DNA from: Deltaproteobacteria bacterium
GTDB taxonomy: Bacteria; JAEEML01
Length of the DNA: 23,067 nt
Reading direction: 5' to 3'
Assembly: GCA_016283195.1 (NCBI GenBank)
Contig: JAEEML010000011.1
Coordinates: 1-23,067 of the forward strand
Shown here: positions 7,282 to 16,287 of the stretch, one piece after another
Numbering within the stretch: the first letter of the stretch is position 1
How the letters are laid out: every line of letters begins with the position of its first letter
Notes under the pieces: generated by a model
Databases searched by the model: none
Told to the model about the DNA's origin: nothing
The model's input: only the letters and a program-made list of their open reading frames with translations
Made by a program: the position numbers and the translations under genes

Positions 7282-9834
7282 ATGCAACGCACAGGATTTG
7301 TTCTCGCACTGTTAATGGCCTTTTCGCTAGTCGCTTGTACTCATAACGAGGAGCCGATTCCCCAAAAGCCAAGCACTAACAACAATGGCAATGGCAAAGG
7401 CAATAACAACAATCAGCCGGTGCCCGGGGCTTGCTCTGATAGTTGTACCGATGGCACGACCTGCTGTGGTGGCAAATGCGTAAATATCACCATAGATTCA
7501 GACAATTGCGGTAAATGCGATAACAAATGCAGTGATCTGGGCAGCGACCTTGTCTGCAGAAATAATGAGTGTGTCAAAGTTATTTGTGACGAAGGCGCTG
7601 TGCGTTGCAATGTAGCTAACCTGGAGATTTGTCGTAACAATACTTGGGAAATCCACACACCGTGCAAAGACAATACTCCTGTCTGCAGTGAAGAGCAGAA
7701 AAAATGCATTCCCAAACCAGCCAATTGTCAGGAAGGTGTGGGCCGTTGCACAAACAACAAATTGGAAATTTGTGCCGACGGTGATTATGAAGAAGTAAAA
7801 ACCTGCGACAACGACAGAGAAATTTGCGATGCCGAGGGCAAAACTTGCAAACTAAAACCAGGTGTCATTTGCGAGGATGATGCTAAAAAATGTGAAGATA
7901 ACAAGGTTTGGAGCTGCAGTAACAACACTTGGAGCGTTGTCAAAACCTGCACCGACCAAATGTGCGATGATAAAGCCAAAGATTGTGTTGACATCGTCTG
8001 TACAGATGGCGAAAAAGCCTGCCGCGACGGCGATGTTTATGTTTGCGACAGCAATGCTTATACCTTGGATAAAAATTGCGACGACACCACCCAATTATGT
8101 AAAAATAATGAGTGTATTACCAAAGTTTGCTCCGAAGGCGATTTCCGCTGCAATGACAGCGAAAACCGCATGGAATTCTGCAGTAACAATGAGTGGGTGG
8201 GCTCCACACCATGTCGGGATAACGAATACTGCGACAAAGGCGCTACAATCACCGAAACAGTTTGCCGCCCGCTTTGCGGCAATGGCAAAGTTGATACAGA
8301 AAAAGGCGAACTTTGTGATGGCAGCAACCTCGGTGACGGTACCTGTGCCAGTGCCACCGGCGATAGCTCTGCCACCGGCAACGTCACCTGCAATGGTAAT
8401 TGCAAAGGCTTTGTCACTACAGGTTGCCAATATTGCGGCGACGGCGTGAAAAACGGCACCGAAGTTTGTGACGGCTCCGATTTCGGCCCTGCCACCTGTG
8501 CTTCCGTTAAAGATAATGAGTATTCCTCCGGTCTTTTGAAATGCAGCAAAAATTGCCAATCAATTTCCACTGAAAGCTGTACTAATCCCGAGTGTAGCCC
8601 AAAAGATAATTTTGCCTGCAACCAAACCAACACAGTTCTTTCGATGTGCGACCAAGGTACCTGGAAACCTATACAAACATGTACCAAAGAGAATCCCATC
8701 TGCAAAGCCGATTCTCATAACGGCTGTATTGCCATGGAAGGAGCCTGCGAAGAGAGTAGCATTATTTGTAACGGCAATATAATGCTGGGCTGTGACAACG
8801 GCGAATGGATTCACATGGCGACCTGCTCTGGCGATAAGCCGTACTGCGACCAAGATCTGGTGCAATGTCTGGCTGCCGCTCCGCAATGTACCAAAGAAGG
8901 CGATCTCAAATGCCAAGGCAACACAGTAATGAGATGTTCAAATTATCAATGGGTAACTGATGCAGATTGCACCAAAAAAGATTCCGGTGTGAATCCGGTC
9001 TGTCTCGATGGTGCCTGTGTGTACAGCACCGAACCATGTACCGGCGATGCCCTCTCCTGTGACAGCAAAGGCGAATCCGTTATCTCCTGTTATGAAGGTC
9101 ACCTCTACTGGAGCTTTAATTGTAAACAATCCACCAACAATACCAAGCCCTATTGCGTAAACAACGGCGAGTGTGCCGCTTCGGCGAATGCCTGTGCCAC
9201 CGGCGCAGTTCGTTGTAATGGCCAAAGTTATGAAGAATGCGATGCAGAAGAGTGGGTTCAATTAAGCAATTGCGCCGAAAATGTGCTCAACCCCACTTGC
9301 AATGTATCTGCCAGCCCAAGTGATTACTGTACAGCCGGGTGTTCCAAAGACCATTCAATCTGCCACAATAACAGCGTTTATATGTGCGATGAAAATCAAG
9401 CTTGGATAAATATGGAATCCGATTGCGGTCTATTTACTTGGTGTAATCTCCAGTGGGCTAATGCTGGTAACGCCGGTGGGCGCATTTTACCGGCAAACGG
9501 TAAAGACCAAAACAATTATGAAGGCCGCCTCGTTTGCACTAAAGACGTAAATACCCCGCTTAAAGATTGGGTTTCTGCTGGCGCTGGTACATACAACAGT
9601 GGTTGTGATCCTAATAGCTGCGGCAGCAATAAGGAATTCATGAATTCTACCATTACTTTAAACCCCGGCACCTGGTATTGCACATATCAGTTTAGGGATA
9701 AAGAATATGATAACTGGTATGCCTGTCTGCCCAACTTCAAAGAGAACAACGGCCCCGACGGTGGTGCCCCCATTGAGATTCTGCCTACTACCAAACTAGA
9801 TATGGGCAAAATCTTCACCATCAATATACAATAA
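7282..9834 (+). CDS. Large Cys-rich repeat lipoprotein (Myxococcus cysteine-rich and WxxxxxC modules)
   Basis: An 850-aa predicted surface lipoprotein. The ATG at 7282 follows AGGAGG; the lipobox LVAC gives Cys19. An Asn/Gly-rich spacer (about 20-50, with GNGKGNNNNQ) follows. Then come a Stig1-like module (51-97, TTCCGGKCV and NCGKCDNKC); five repeats of about 45 aa (102-331) of the form CxxGxxRCxxxxLExCxxxxWxxxxxC; two Myxococcus cysteine-rich repeats (332-435, CGNGKVDTEKGELCDG and CGDGVKNGTEVCDG); and about five or six more of the 45-aa repeats (438 to about 710). A non-repetitive C-terminal domain (about 720-850) is rich in aromatic residues. It must fold in an oxidising compartment. Likely an extracellular adhesin or binding protein; function unknown. 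Its stop lies 2 bp from the end of murJ, which is convergent. Confidence 0.88.
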   Translation: MQRTGFVLALLMAFSLVACTHNEEPIPQKPSTNNNGNGKGNNNNQPVPGACSDSCTDGTTCCGGKCVNITIDSDNCGKCDNKCSDLGSDLVCRNNECVKVICDEGAVRCNVANLEICRNNTWEIHTPCKDNTPVCSEEQKKCIPKPANCQEGVGRCTNNKLEICADGDYEEVKTCDNDREICDAEGKTCKLKPGVICEDDAKKCEDNKVWSCSNNTWSVVKTCTDQMCDDKAKDCVDIVCTDGEKACRDGDVYVCDSNAYTLDKNCDDTTQLCKNNECITKVCSEGDFRCNDSENRMEFCSNNEWVGSTPCRDNEYCDKGATITETVCRPLCGNGKVDTEKGELCDGSNLGDGTCASATGDSSATGNVTCNGNCKGFVTTGCQYCGDGVKNGTEVCDGSDFGPATCASVKDNEYSSGLLKCSKNCQSISTESCTNPECSPKDNFACNQTNTVLSMCDQGTWKPIQTCTKENPICKADSHNGCIAMEGACEESSIICNGNIMLGCDNGEWIHMATCSGDKPYCDQDLVQCLAAAPQCTKEGDLKCQGNTVMRCSNYQWVTDADCTKKDSGVNPVCLDGACVYSTEPCTGDALSCDSKGESVISCYEGHLYWSFNCKQSTNNTKPYCVNNGECAASANACATGAVRCNGQSYEECDAEEWVQLSNCAENVLNPTCNVSASPSDYCTAGCSKDHSICHNNSVYMCDENQAWINMESDCGLFTWCNLQWANAGNAGGRILPANGKDQNNYEGRLVCTKDVNTPLKDWVSAGAGTYNSGCDPNSCGSNKEFMNSTITLNPGTWYCTYQFRDKEYDNWYACLPNFKENNGPDGGAPIEILPTTKLDMGKIFTINIQ

Positions 9835-9836
9835 TT

Positions 9837-11432
9837 TCAATCTCTAAATACCTTCAATAATTTTTTAAAAAACGGCACCTTGCGAGCCAAAACTCCAATG
9901 ACATCGGCCAGTTCATCACAGCGCAAAATATAAGCCATAACGGCAAATATTAGCACCCCGCCGCCGATTAAGAGGGCGAGAATCAGAATATTGTAAAAGC
10001 TGGTGCCCTCCTGCCAGTGACCCAACATAGCGCCAAAATAGAGGCCTAAAGACATCACCAAAGCGGCAATTAGCGAGCGGGCGCCGGAAAAAATAATCTC
10101 CTTCCAGTGCAAAAAGCCCACGCGCCGATAAAGGAGTATTTGCAAGACAGTAAACTGCGTCCAAGAGGCAATGCCCAGGCTAAGCGCCAGGCCGGCATAG
10201 GAGAGCGGACCCATTAAAATGAGGGCGGAAGTTATATAAACAGCCAGGGAAAGCCCGGAACACAAAACCGGCGTCTTTGTGTCCTTTAAGGCAAAAAAGG
10301 CCTGGGTAGTCATACGGTTTTGGGCCACGGCACCAAGACCAACCGTGAAGAAGAGGAGCGCAAAAGCCGTTTTTTCGGCCATAAGGGCATTAAAAGCGCC
10401 ATGCTGAAAAACGGTGGCAATAATGGGCCGGGCCAAAACCACGAGAGCCAGCGAAGATGGGATGATAATAAAATTGGCAAGTCTTAGAGCATAAGACAAA
10501 AGTTTCTTAAATTCCGCAAAGTTATTATCAGCGGCAAAACCAGCCAGGCGCGGCAGAGCGGCACTGGCAATGGCCACACCAAAAACGCCCAGCGGCAGCT
10601 GAGTAAAGCGGTCGGCGTTATAAAGATATGTCACACTGCCCTGCTCCAAAAAGCTGGCTAAATAGCGCTGGAGCATAATATTGAGCTCATAAATAGAAGT
10701 GCCGATGAGTGTTGGCGCCATTAGTAAAAGGATTTTGCGCACTTCCGGCGTCATTTTAAAGCGCGGGCGCGGTAGCATTTTGGCTCGCTTTAGAGCTATT
10801 ATCTGCAAGAGCACCTGCGCAAAACCGCCGGCAAGCACACCGGCCACCAGAGCCCAAATTTCTTTGTTATAAAGATTACAATAGAGCACGCTCACCACAA
10901 TTATAGTGGCGTTAAAAAGCGCCGGGGCAATGGCCGGGGCCAAAAAGCGGCGCAGAGAGTTCAAAATACCCATGCTAAGGGCCACCATGGCGGCGCACCA
11001 GAGATAGGGAAAGAGCCAGCGGGTAAGTGTCACCGTGAGCTCGAATTTGCCGGGGATTTGCTTAAAACCGCTGGCAAAAAGCGTGGTGATGGGCCCGGCG
11101 GCGAGGACGCCCAAGGCCACCAAAATGGCCACAATGGTGGGAAAGACGCCCAGCGAGGCGGCCACCAGCTTTTTGGCCTCTTCCGGCCCTTTCTTTTTGT
11201 AAGCCTCGGTAAATACAGGCAAAAATGCAATAGTGAGTGAGCCTTCGGCCACCAGTTGGCGCAAAGTATTGGGAATAGTAAAGGCCATGTTGAAGGCGTC
11301 GGTAAAAAGCCCGGCGCCAAAAAGGTGGCTCACCACCACATCGCGAATAAGGCCCAGAACGCGGCTTGCCATAGTGGCAAGACCCACCAGGCCGGCATCT
11401 TTGGCCATAGAAACTGATTCTTCGTTGCTCAC
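9837..11432 (-). CDS. murJ: Lipid II flippase MurJ (MviN family)
   Basis: MurJ flips lipid-linked peptidoglycan precursor across the inner membrane. The 531-aa polytopic product has usual family length with the expected run of about 14 hydrophobic segments. The N-terminal signature is intact: GLATMASRVLGLIRDVVVSH (17-36) with Arg24 and Arg30, Asp45 in FTDAF, and PNTLRQLVAEGSLTIAFLPV (54-73) with Arg58. These match cavity residues needed for transport in characterised homologues. The GTG start at 11432 overlaps the kamA stop (GTGA), so translation is coupled to kamA. The 3' end runs tail-to-tail into the 850-aa lipoprotein gene with a 2-bp gap and no visible terminator. The C-terminal end is basic (KVPFFKKLLKVFRD). 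Confidence 0.96.
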   Translation of the reverse strand: MSNEESVSMAKDAGLVGLATMASRVLGLIRDVVVSHLFGAGLFTDAFNMAFTIPNTLRQLVAEGSLTIAFLPVFTEAYKKKGPEEAKKLVAASLGVFPTIVAILVALGVLAAGPITTLFASGFKQIPGKFELTVTLTRWLFPYLWCAAMVALSMGILNSLRRFLAPAIAPALFNATIIVVSVLYCNLYNKEIWALVAGVLAGGFAQVLLQIIALKRAKMLPRPRFKMTPEVRKILLLMAPTLIGTSIYELNIMLQRYLASFLEQGSVTYLYNADRFTQLPLGVFGVAIASAALPRLAGFAADNNFAEFKKLLSYALRLANFIIIPSSLALVVLARPIIATVFQHGAFNALMAEKTAFALLFFTVGLGAVAQNRMTTQAFFALKDTKTPVLCSGLSLAVYITSALILMGPLSYAGLALSLGIASWTQFTVLQILLYRRVGFLHWKEIIFSGARSLIAALVMSLGLYFGAMLGHWQEGTSFYNILILALLIGGGVLIFAVMAYILRCDELADVIGVLARKVPFFKKLLKVFRD

Positions 11433-12715
11433 TGTTTTTCTGCCTTTTTGGCGCTTTTACCTATTGGCCAACCGCCGCCTCTTTTGACATTTTGCGGCCA
11501 AAGGTTAATCTTTTCGCCGGCTAAAATGGCGTTAATACCGCCGGTAGGACAACATTTATCCTGCGCCCGGCATTCATCAGTACAACGGTGCTCGCTTATA
11601 GCCAAATTTTCGGGCTCATTATAGGCGCAAATAAGGCCCTCAAAGTTGCGGAAGAGCACTTTGCCGGGAGCCATGGAGATGAGATAATTAGGCTCCAAAA
11701 AGACTTTGCCGCCGCCGTCTGGCAGATCAACCGCATAAGTCGGCACGGCCATGCCGGAGGTGTGCCCGCGCAAAAGTTCCATAATTTCAACACCTTTGGC
11801 AATAGAAGTGCGAAAATGGCTGTTACCTTTGGCCAGATCACATTGAAAAAGATAATATGGGCGCACCCTATTTTTTACCAGCTCATGGCAGAGCTTTTTG
11901 ATGGTATAGGGGCAATCGTTGACACCGCGCAAAAGCACTGTCTGGTTATTGATGGGAATACCGTGATCCACCAGAGTAGCGCAGGCCGCCCTAGCCTCTT
12001 TAGTGAGCTCATTAGGGTGATTAAAATGCGTATGGCAATAAAGCGGCGCATAACGGCGCAGCATAGTGGCCAGCTCCTCGGTAATACGCTGCGGGCAGAC
12101 CACCGGCATGCGGGTGCAGAGGCGGATAACTTCCAAATGCTCTATGGCTCTAAGGCGCTTTAAAATTGGTTCCAGCCGCTCATCTTCCAAAGTGAGCGGG
12201 TCGCCGCCACTAACTAGAACATCGCGTATTTGCTCGGTTTTTTCCAAATACTCAAAGGCAGGTTCCAGCTCATTTAGGGGCACCGGGTGGTCCACATGGC
12301 CGGCATAGCGGCGGCGCGTACAATGGCGGCAATACATAGCGCATTGGTCGGTCACCAAAAGAAGCGCCCTATCCGGGTAGCGATGCGTCAAATAAGGCGC
12401 TGGCGAATCGCGCTCTTCACCGAGCGGGTCGATAAAACCGGCCGCATCCTCCGCCAGCTCTTCCACTCTGGGCACCGCTTGCAATCTAATGGGATCCTGC
12501 GGATCGTCTTTTTTTATCAGCGCGGCATAATAAGGCGTAATGGCCATTCTGAGAGAGCTCAGGCACTTTTCTATCCCGGCTGCCTCTTCTGGCGAAATGC
12601 CAAGAAATTCCACTAGCTGCGCCGTTGTGGTCAGGCGGTTTTTCAGCTGCCAGTGCCAATCGTTCCATTCGGCGGGGGAAGCGGAAAATATCGATGGTGT
12701 TGGTTTAGTGGTCAT
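11429..12715 (-). CDS. kamA: L-lysine 2,3-aminomutase (radical SAM, PLP)
   Basis: Interconverts L-alpha-lysine and L-beta-lysine using S-adenosylmethionine, a [4Fe-4S] cluster and PLP. The 428-aa protein shows the radical SAM CxxxCxxC motif (CAMYCRHC, Cys125/129/132), GGDPL (170-174), the substrate-binding Asp293 (QCD) and Asp330 (AVD), and the PLP lysine Lys337 in DGGGK. By my count these positions equal those I recall for the clostridial enzyme, as does zinc ligand Cys268. A C-terminal cysteine cluster (CTDECRAQDKCC, near 378-389) probably completes the zinc site. This favours true KamA over EpmB, which is shorter. ATG at 12715 with AAGGA upstream. It overlaps murJ by 4 bp. Beta-lysine could serve as an osmolyte or precursor; no ablB acetyltransferase is adjacent. 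Confidence 0.92.
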   Translation of the reverse strand: MTTKPTPSIFSASPAEWNDWHWQLKNRLTTTAQLVEFLGISPEEAAGIEKCLSSLRMAITPYYAALIKKDDPQDPIRLQAVPRVEELAEDAAGFIDPLGEERDSPAPYLTHRYPDRALLLVTDQCAMYCRHCTRRRYAGHVDHPVPLNELEPAFEYLEKTEQIRDVLVSGGDPLTLEDERLEPILKRLRAIEHLEVIRLCTRMPVVCPQRITEELATMLRRYAPLYCHTHFNHPNELTKEARAACATLVDHGIPINNQTVLLRGVNDCPYTIKKLCHELVKNRVRPYYLFQCDLAKGNSHFRTSIAKGVEIMELLRGHTSGMAVPTYAVDLPDGGGKVFLEPNYLISMAPGKVLFRNFEGLICAYNEPENLAISEHRCTDECRAQDKCCPTGGINAILAGEKINLWPQNVKRGGGWPIGKSAKKAEKQ

Positions 12716-12912
12716 GTTTTTTGGTCCTTAAAAATCTCTTTGTTGTCCTGCACAATTTCTCATCCTTTAGCTCTCCCGCCAAGGCTTTTTTCAAAGCTGC
12801 TGCACAGTGCCGGGCTGCTTTGGGCTTTGGATTGTGGGCTGTGTTTTTTCCGGTTTGTTTCCCCTTAAAGTACCCCTCAGTTCATTTGGGCTTAAGGATG
12901 CTTATAATTTAT

Positions 12913-15552
12913 TTAAAATAATTCTCTATACTGACTAGATTTTTCCTCATCTTGCAAATACGGTAGTACAGCATTCAAAATTTTCTCACTCCATTCGGCA
13001 TGAAATTTTGCCATACGTGGCCAATCAGCCTCATTCTTTATACTAACTCCTGACAAGCTAATGGAAATACTAGAAGCCTTGCAATCATTTGCACGTTCCC
13101 AATTGAGAAGTACATCAAGAGCTTTTTCAATTTGGGTTTTATGGCGATACAAACAATCGAAAGCGGATTTATTTTTGGCTTGTACGCTATTACCAAACCA
13201 TAAATCAACTCTAGCCATATCATAAAGGGCCACACAATTAATTGAGAAACCGCTAATACCAAAATGACCACTCTCATAATGTGAGATTCTTGGAGTACAC
13301 TTATTAAATGTTTCGCGCTCCATATTTTGTTTTTGTATTATGGGCAATGCATATTCCCAATAACGCCTACGTATTTCAAAGCGAGCTGTCTCTGAGTTTT
13401 TTGACTTTTCCATATCTTCCAAAAAGAAGAGTAAATCCATCGGATCAGCACCATATAATTGAAATAACCTGCGTAGAATAGTAAGTTTTAGTGAGGTATT
13501 GCTATTTAGTTCTATGTAAATATTATTCGCTATTTTAAGTGGAGTTCTAAGAGAACTTTCTGTATTTGTAATATACCTGGCAAGATAGGCTGTAGAATTT
13601 TGTCCATAGGCCAACCTTGTCAATGCTGCCTTTCTAGCTGGAGAGAGCTCATTACAGTTATTTTGGTTATAAGCCAAGTTAAGAAGTACACTTTGATCTT
13701 TTGAATGCAACATTCTGATGATTTGTTCAAACATATCCCGCCAACTGTCAACTGGTCGTTCAATATTTTGATAACTATACTTCACAATAGCTCGCCCACT
13801 GAGATCGATATTCTCATCATCTAGTGTACAAGTATCATTTTCTTTTTTCAGCGGTTCAAAAGAGGTTTTTGGGTATGCCCAAATCTTTATTGCTAAATCA
13901 AGCATATTTTTATTGCGTTCTTCTAATTCCAACAGGCCCCATGATTCCTTGCTGGCAATCTTTTGACTCATTCTAAGCCCACTGGCTTTATAGCCACTTT
14001 CCTCAGCGTCACGCTTTTCTTTAAAAGTTTTATCGCTTAAACTTGGATTATACCCGCTAAGAGTAAGATTGGCCAAGCGATGCAACCAAATATGATGAAT
14101 TTCTACAGCATTTGGGCCAAGGGCTGCAGCCCAAGCTGGAGTTAAATGCTGCGGCATTATATGTTCGATGGTATATACATTGTTGTCGAGATGAGTATAA
14201 ACGTCCTTGGTTTCAATAGTGCCATAATTTTCAAAGCGTTCAAACAAATAAGCCTTATATTTACCACGCATCAAATAAATCTGTTTTTCAGCCAGAGTCT
14301 CCGTAAACTCTTTATCATCTGGAAAACGTCCGCTTTCTTTCTTAGTCACAAGAGCATATATAAGTTTTGGCACATAGTTATTAGCTGTATTATCGTACCG
14401 CAAAATTTCCCTGTTTAAATTAACAAATATTTTGTTTAGAGCATTGGTTGGCACTTCACAAATATTTCTTCTAAATAGATAATTTTCCGTAATTTCAAAA
14501 GTTTGCAATACATCATCAGTGGATATTCTGCCTTCTTGATTGAGCCTGAATACTTCCATTAAAAATGGGCGGGTAACAGTTATCTCCAAACGCATCATTC
14601 GGTAAAGACAGTCATCAAGTTTTTGACTTTTTAATCCACTTTGGCAGTTCAACAATTTTTCATAAAAACGAGCATATTTGCGCAAATCTTCCAATAAGCT
14701 TTCTATTGATTCATGAGTGTTAGCGGCATATTCTTTAAAAGCACGGTAAACATTACTAATATTAGGTGTAACCAGCTGTTTTATGCTGAGATAATCACGG
14801 ACGAAACCGCTGACATCATTTTTAGTACATTTCTCGATAGTTAACCAATAGGTATTATAGAACCTGCTTTGCTCTTTGGCAGGTTGCCCCATAAGTATGT
14901 AGTTCCTTATCTTATCACCTTCAGTTAAAGCAAGCCCAGTCGAGTTTAAACTCTCAAAAATAAGCTGTGCATTATCACCAGGTTCAAGAGTTATACTAAT
15001 AATTTCTAATTTTCCAATAGCATTATACAAATCGTCAATTGTTACTTCCTCTTTTAGAAGCTGCTCATAGAAAAAACGGTAGTTCAGTGTAAGATTTGAA
15101 GCTTGGTCATAATCTTCTTCTTCACAAAAAAGTTTGCTGAGAGAATTTCGGTCATTTTCTACTGGCTTCAACTTGATTTTGTCACCATCACTTGCCCAAG
15201 GAGAAATCAGAAAACGCTGTTTAATTTGTTCATTTAGTTTTTCCTGTTTGGAACTGATTTTTCCTTGACCAATGATATTGCTTATAGCAAGCAACAAAAG
15301 CGTCACCGTAGTGAGACGCTGCTGTCCATCTATGATATGATATTCAACTTTATTACCATTCGGTATAACTGAAGATACAATACTGCCAAAAAAGTGGTTG
15401 TCACGTTTGTCTTGAATTATTTTTTTTAGGTCTTCATAAAGCTGTGCACAATTTTCCTGCTTCCAGTCATATTTTCGCTGATAAACAGGTATAATGTAGC
15501 GTTTATCGGCACCTTCCATAAAAGCTGTCATTTTCGCTTCAGAACCTTTCAT
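12913..15552 (-). CDS. GmrSD-like DUF262/DUF1524 endonuclease with DUF4268-like C-terminus
   Basis: An 879-aa protein of the DUF262 family. The N-terminal ParB/Srx-like domain has IPVYQRKYDW (21-30), FFGS near 54 and DGQQRLTT (75-82), the NTP-binding/hydrolysis signature of GmrS. The middle DUF1524 (GmrD, HNH) domain has EHIMPQ at about 463-468 and LHRLANLTLSGYN near 491-503. A linker (about 555-720) leads to a C-terminal DUF4268-like domain (about 727-879; RRRYWEYALPII, RVDLWFG). Characterised relatives are type IV restriction enzymes cutting glucosylated or otherwise modified phage DNA. I choose the ATG at 15552 (GGGAG eight bases upstream) over a TTG at 15573. The gene is clearly AT-richer than the flanking core genes, suggesting transfer. 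No methylase partner is visible. Confidence 0.88.
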   Translation of the reverse strand: MKGSEAKMTAFMEGADKRYIIPVYQRKYDWKQENCAQLYEDLKKIIQDKRDNHFFGSIVSSVIPNGNKVEYHIIDGQQRLTTVTLLLLAISNIIGQGKISSKQEKLNEQIKQRFLISPWASDGDKIKLKPVENDRNSLSKLFCEEEDYDQASNLTLNYRFFYEQLLKEEVTIDDLYNAIGKLEIISITLEPGDNAQLIFESLNSTGLALTEGDKIRNYILMGQPAKEQSRFYNTYWLTIEKCTKNDVSGFVRDYLSIKQLVTPNISNVYRAFKEYAANTHESIESLLEDLRKYARFYEKLLNCQSGLKSQKLDDCLYRMMRLEITVTRPFLMEVFRLNQEGRISTDDVLQTFEITENYLFRRNICEVPTNALNKIFVNLNREILRYDNTANNYVPKLIYALVTKKESGRFPDDKEFTETLAEKQIYLMRGKYKAYLFERFENYGTIETKDVYTHLDNNVYTIEHIMPQHLTPAWAAALGPNAVEIHHIWLHRLANLTLSGYNPSLSDKTFKEKRDAEESGYKASGLRMSQKIASKESWGLLELEERNKNMLDLAIKIWAYPKTSFEPLKKENDTCTLDDENIDLSGRAIVKYSYQNIERPVDSWRDMFEQIIRMLHSKDQSVLLNLAYNQNNCNELSPARKAALTRLAYGQNSTAYLARYITNTESSLRTPLKIANNIYIELNSNTSLKLTILRRLFQLYGADPMDLLFFLEDMEKSKNSETARFEIRRRYWEYALPIIQKQNMERETFNKCTPRISHYESGHFGISGFSINCVALYDMARVDLWFGNSVQAKNKSAFDCLYRHKTQIEKALDVLLNWERANDCKASSISISLSGVSIKNEADWPRMAKFHAEWSEKILNAVLPYLQDEEKSSQYRELF

Positions 15553-15642
15553 TTTTAATACTCCCGTACTCAAAGTACATCTACTGGTGTTCTTTCCAAA
15601 GAAAACCCTGCCATTTTCAGAATCTTCACTCTTCCAACTTTT

Positions 15643-15656
15643 GCCAATCTATTGGC
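15643..15656. repeat. Inverted repeat upstream of the DUF262 gene
   Basis: GCCAAT (15643-15648), CT, ATTGGC (15651-15656) is a perfect palindrome with a 2-bp centre; GCCAAT recurs at 15671-15676. It lies about 90-100 bp upstream of the DUF262 start, in the 162-bp gap after the GNAT-like gene, and may be an operator. No convincing promoter or terminator is otherwise visible in this gap. Confidence 0.3.
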
Positions 15657-15714
15657 CTCCATCGTTAGTTGCCAATCACAAAAACCAATTTCATTTATCG
15701 GCCTTCTTTTTGTT

Positions 15715-16287
15715 TTAAAGCAGCTGGTACATAAATATACAGCCTTCATCGTATTTGGGCTTCACATGCTGATGCACAAATTTCTCATCCTCTGGCTCAA
15801 ATCGGTTAAAGCCCATCACCTTGTAATGCTCGATGAGCTTGTCATGGGGCAGCGCATAGATGTAAATTGCTTGAATACCTACAAAGGTCCTTATGTATTT
15901 TACAAGCGGAAGCACAAAGTCGGCAAACACGACCGAACCGAGATTTTTTGCATTGGGGTGATTCTGCCTGTAAGAGAAATTAACGGCAAAATTGGAAAGC
16001 TCCACCGCTGAAATAGAATAAAAATAGCCGTTGCCAGCATCGATTGTGAAAAGCCCAGTTTTCAGCGAGAAATAGGCAGCAAGTTCATGAGTGAATTTGT
16101 CTTTCACAAGATACGTCCTGGCAGATCCGTCTTTCTCGTCAGACTGGGCAAGTTCCTTCAAATAGCGTTCCAGACCGTAACCAGAAGTGTTTGCCACGCA
16201 AAAATCATAAATAAGCTTTTGATTGTCGGAGGAATCAAAAAGATGCTCGTAGTAGAAAAGGTCTGTTTCAAGCGGCAGAAAAATCAT
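15715..16287 (-). CDS. GNAT-like acetyltransferase, possible toxin of a two-gene unit
   Basis: A 190-aa soluble protein with GNAT-fold signs: a central strand HELAAYFSLKTGLF (about 67-80), VELSNFAVN (about 95-103) as the next core strand, a helix after NLGSVVFADFVLPLV, then IYIYALPHDKLIEHYKVMGF (about 141-160), which is the typical strand-loop-helix 'A...L...YxxxGF' end of GNAT enzymes. The acetyl-CoA loop (usually RxxGxG/A) is reduced to NLGS, so activity is uncertain. The ATG at 16287 has GGAGC upstream and overlaps the preceding 65-aa gene by 20 bp, so the two are coupled. Many GNAT proteins in such two-gene units acetylate aminoacyl-tRNA as toxins; that role here is inference from architecture. 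It could instead be a stand-alone acetyltransferase. Confidence 0.7.
   Translation of the reverse strand: MIFLPLETDLFYYEHLFDSSDNQKLIYDFCVANTSGYGLERYLKELAQSDEKDGSARTYLVKDKFTHELAAYFSLKTGLFTIDAGNGYFYSISAVELSNFAVNFSYRQNHPNAKNLGSVVFADFVLPLVKYIRTFVGIQAIYIYALPHDKLIEHYKVMGFNRFEPEDEKFVHQHVKPKYDEGCIFMYQLL

Noticed and set aside
7413-9261. Several long antisense ORFs across the 850-aa Cys-rich gene
   Set aside because: They are shadows created by the biased codon use of the Cys/Asn-rich repeats and have no ribosome sites or domain motifs.
9850-9872. TTTTTTAAAAAA near the end of murJ as a bidirectional terminator
   Set aside because: It is within the murJ coding sequence and lacks a GC-rich stem.
12716-12912. 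Possible regulatory or mobile-element boundary in the gap before kamA
   Set aside because: Only scattered GGGCT direct repeats are visible; no terminator, no promoter with good spacing, and no copy of the 16884-16937 repeat, so the left edge of the island cannot be defined.
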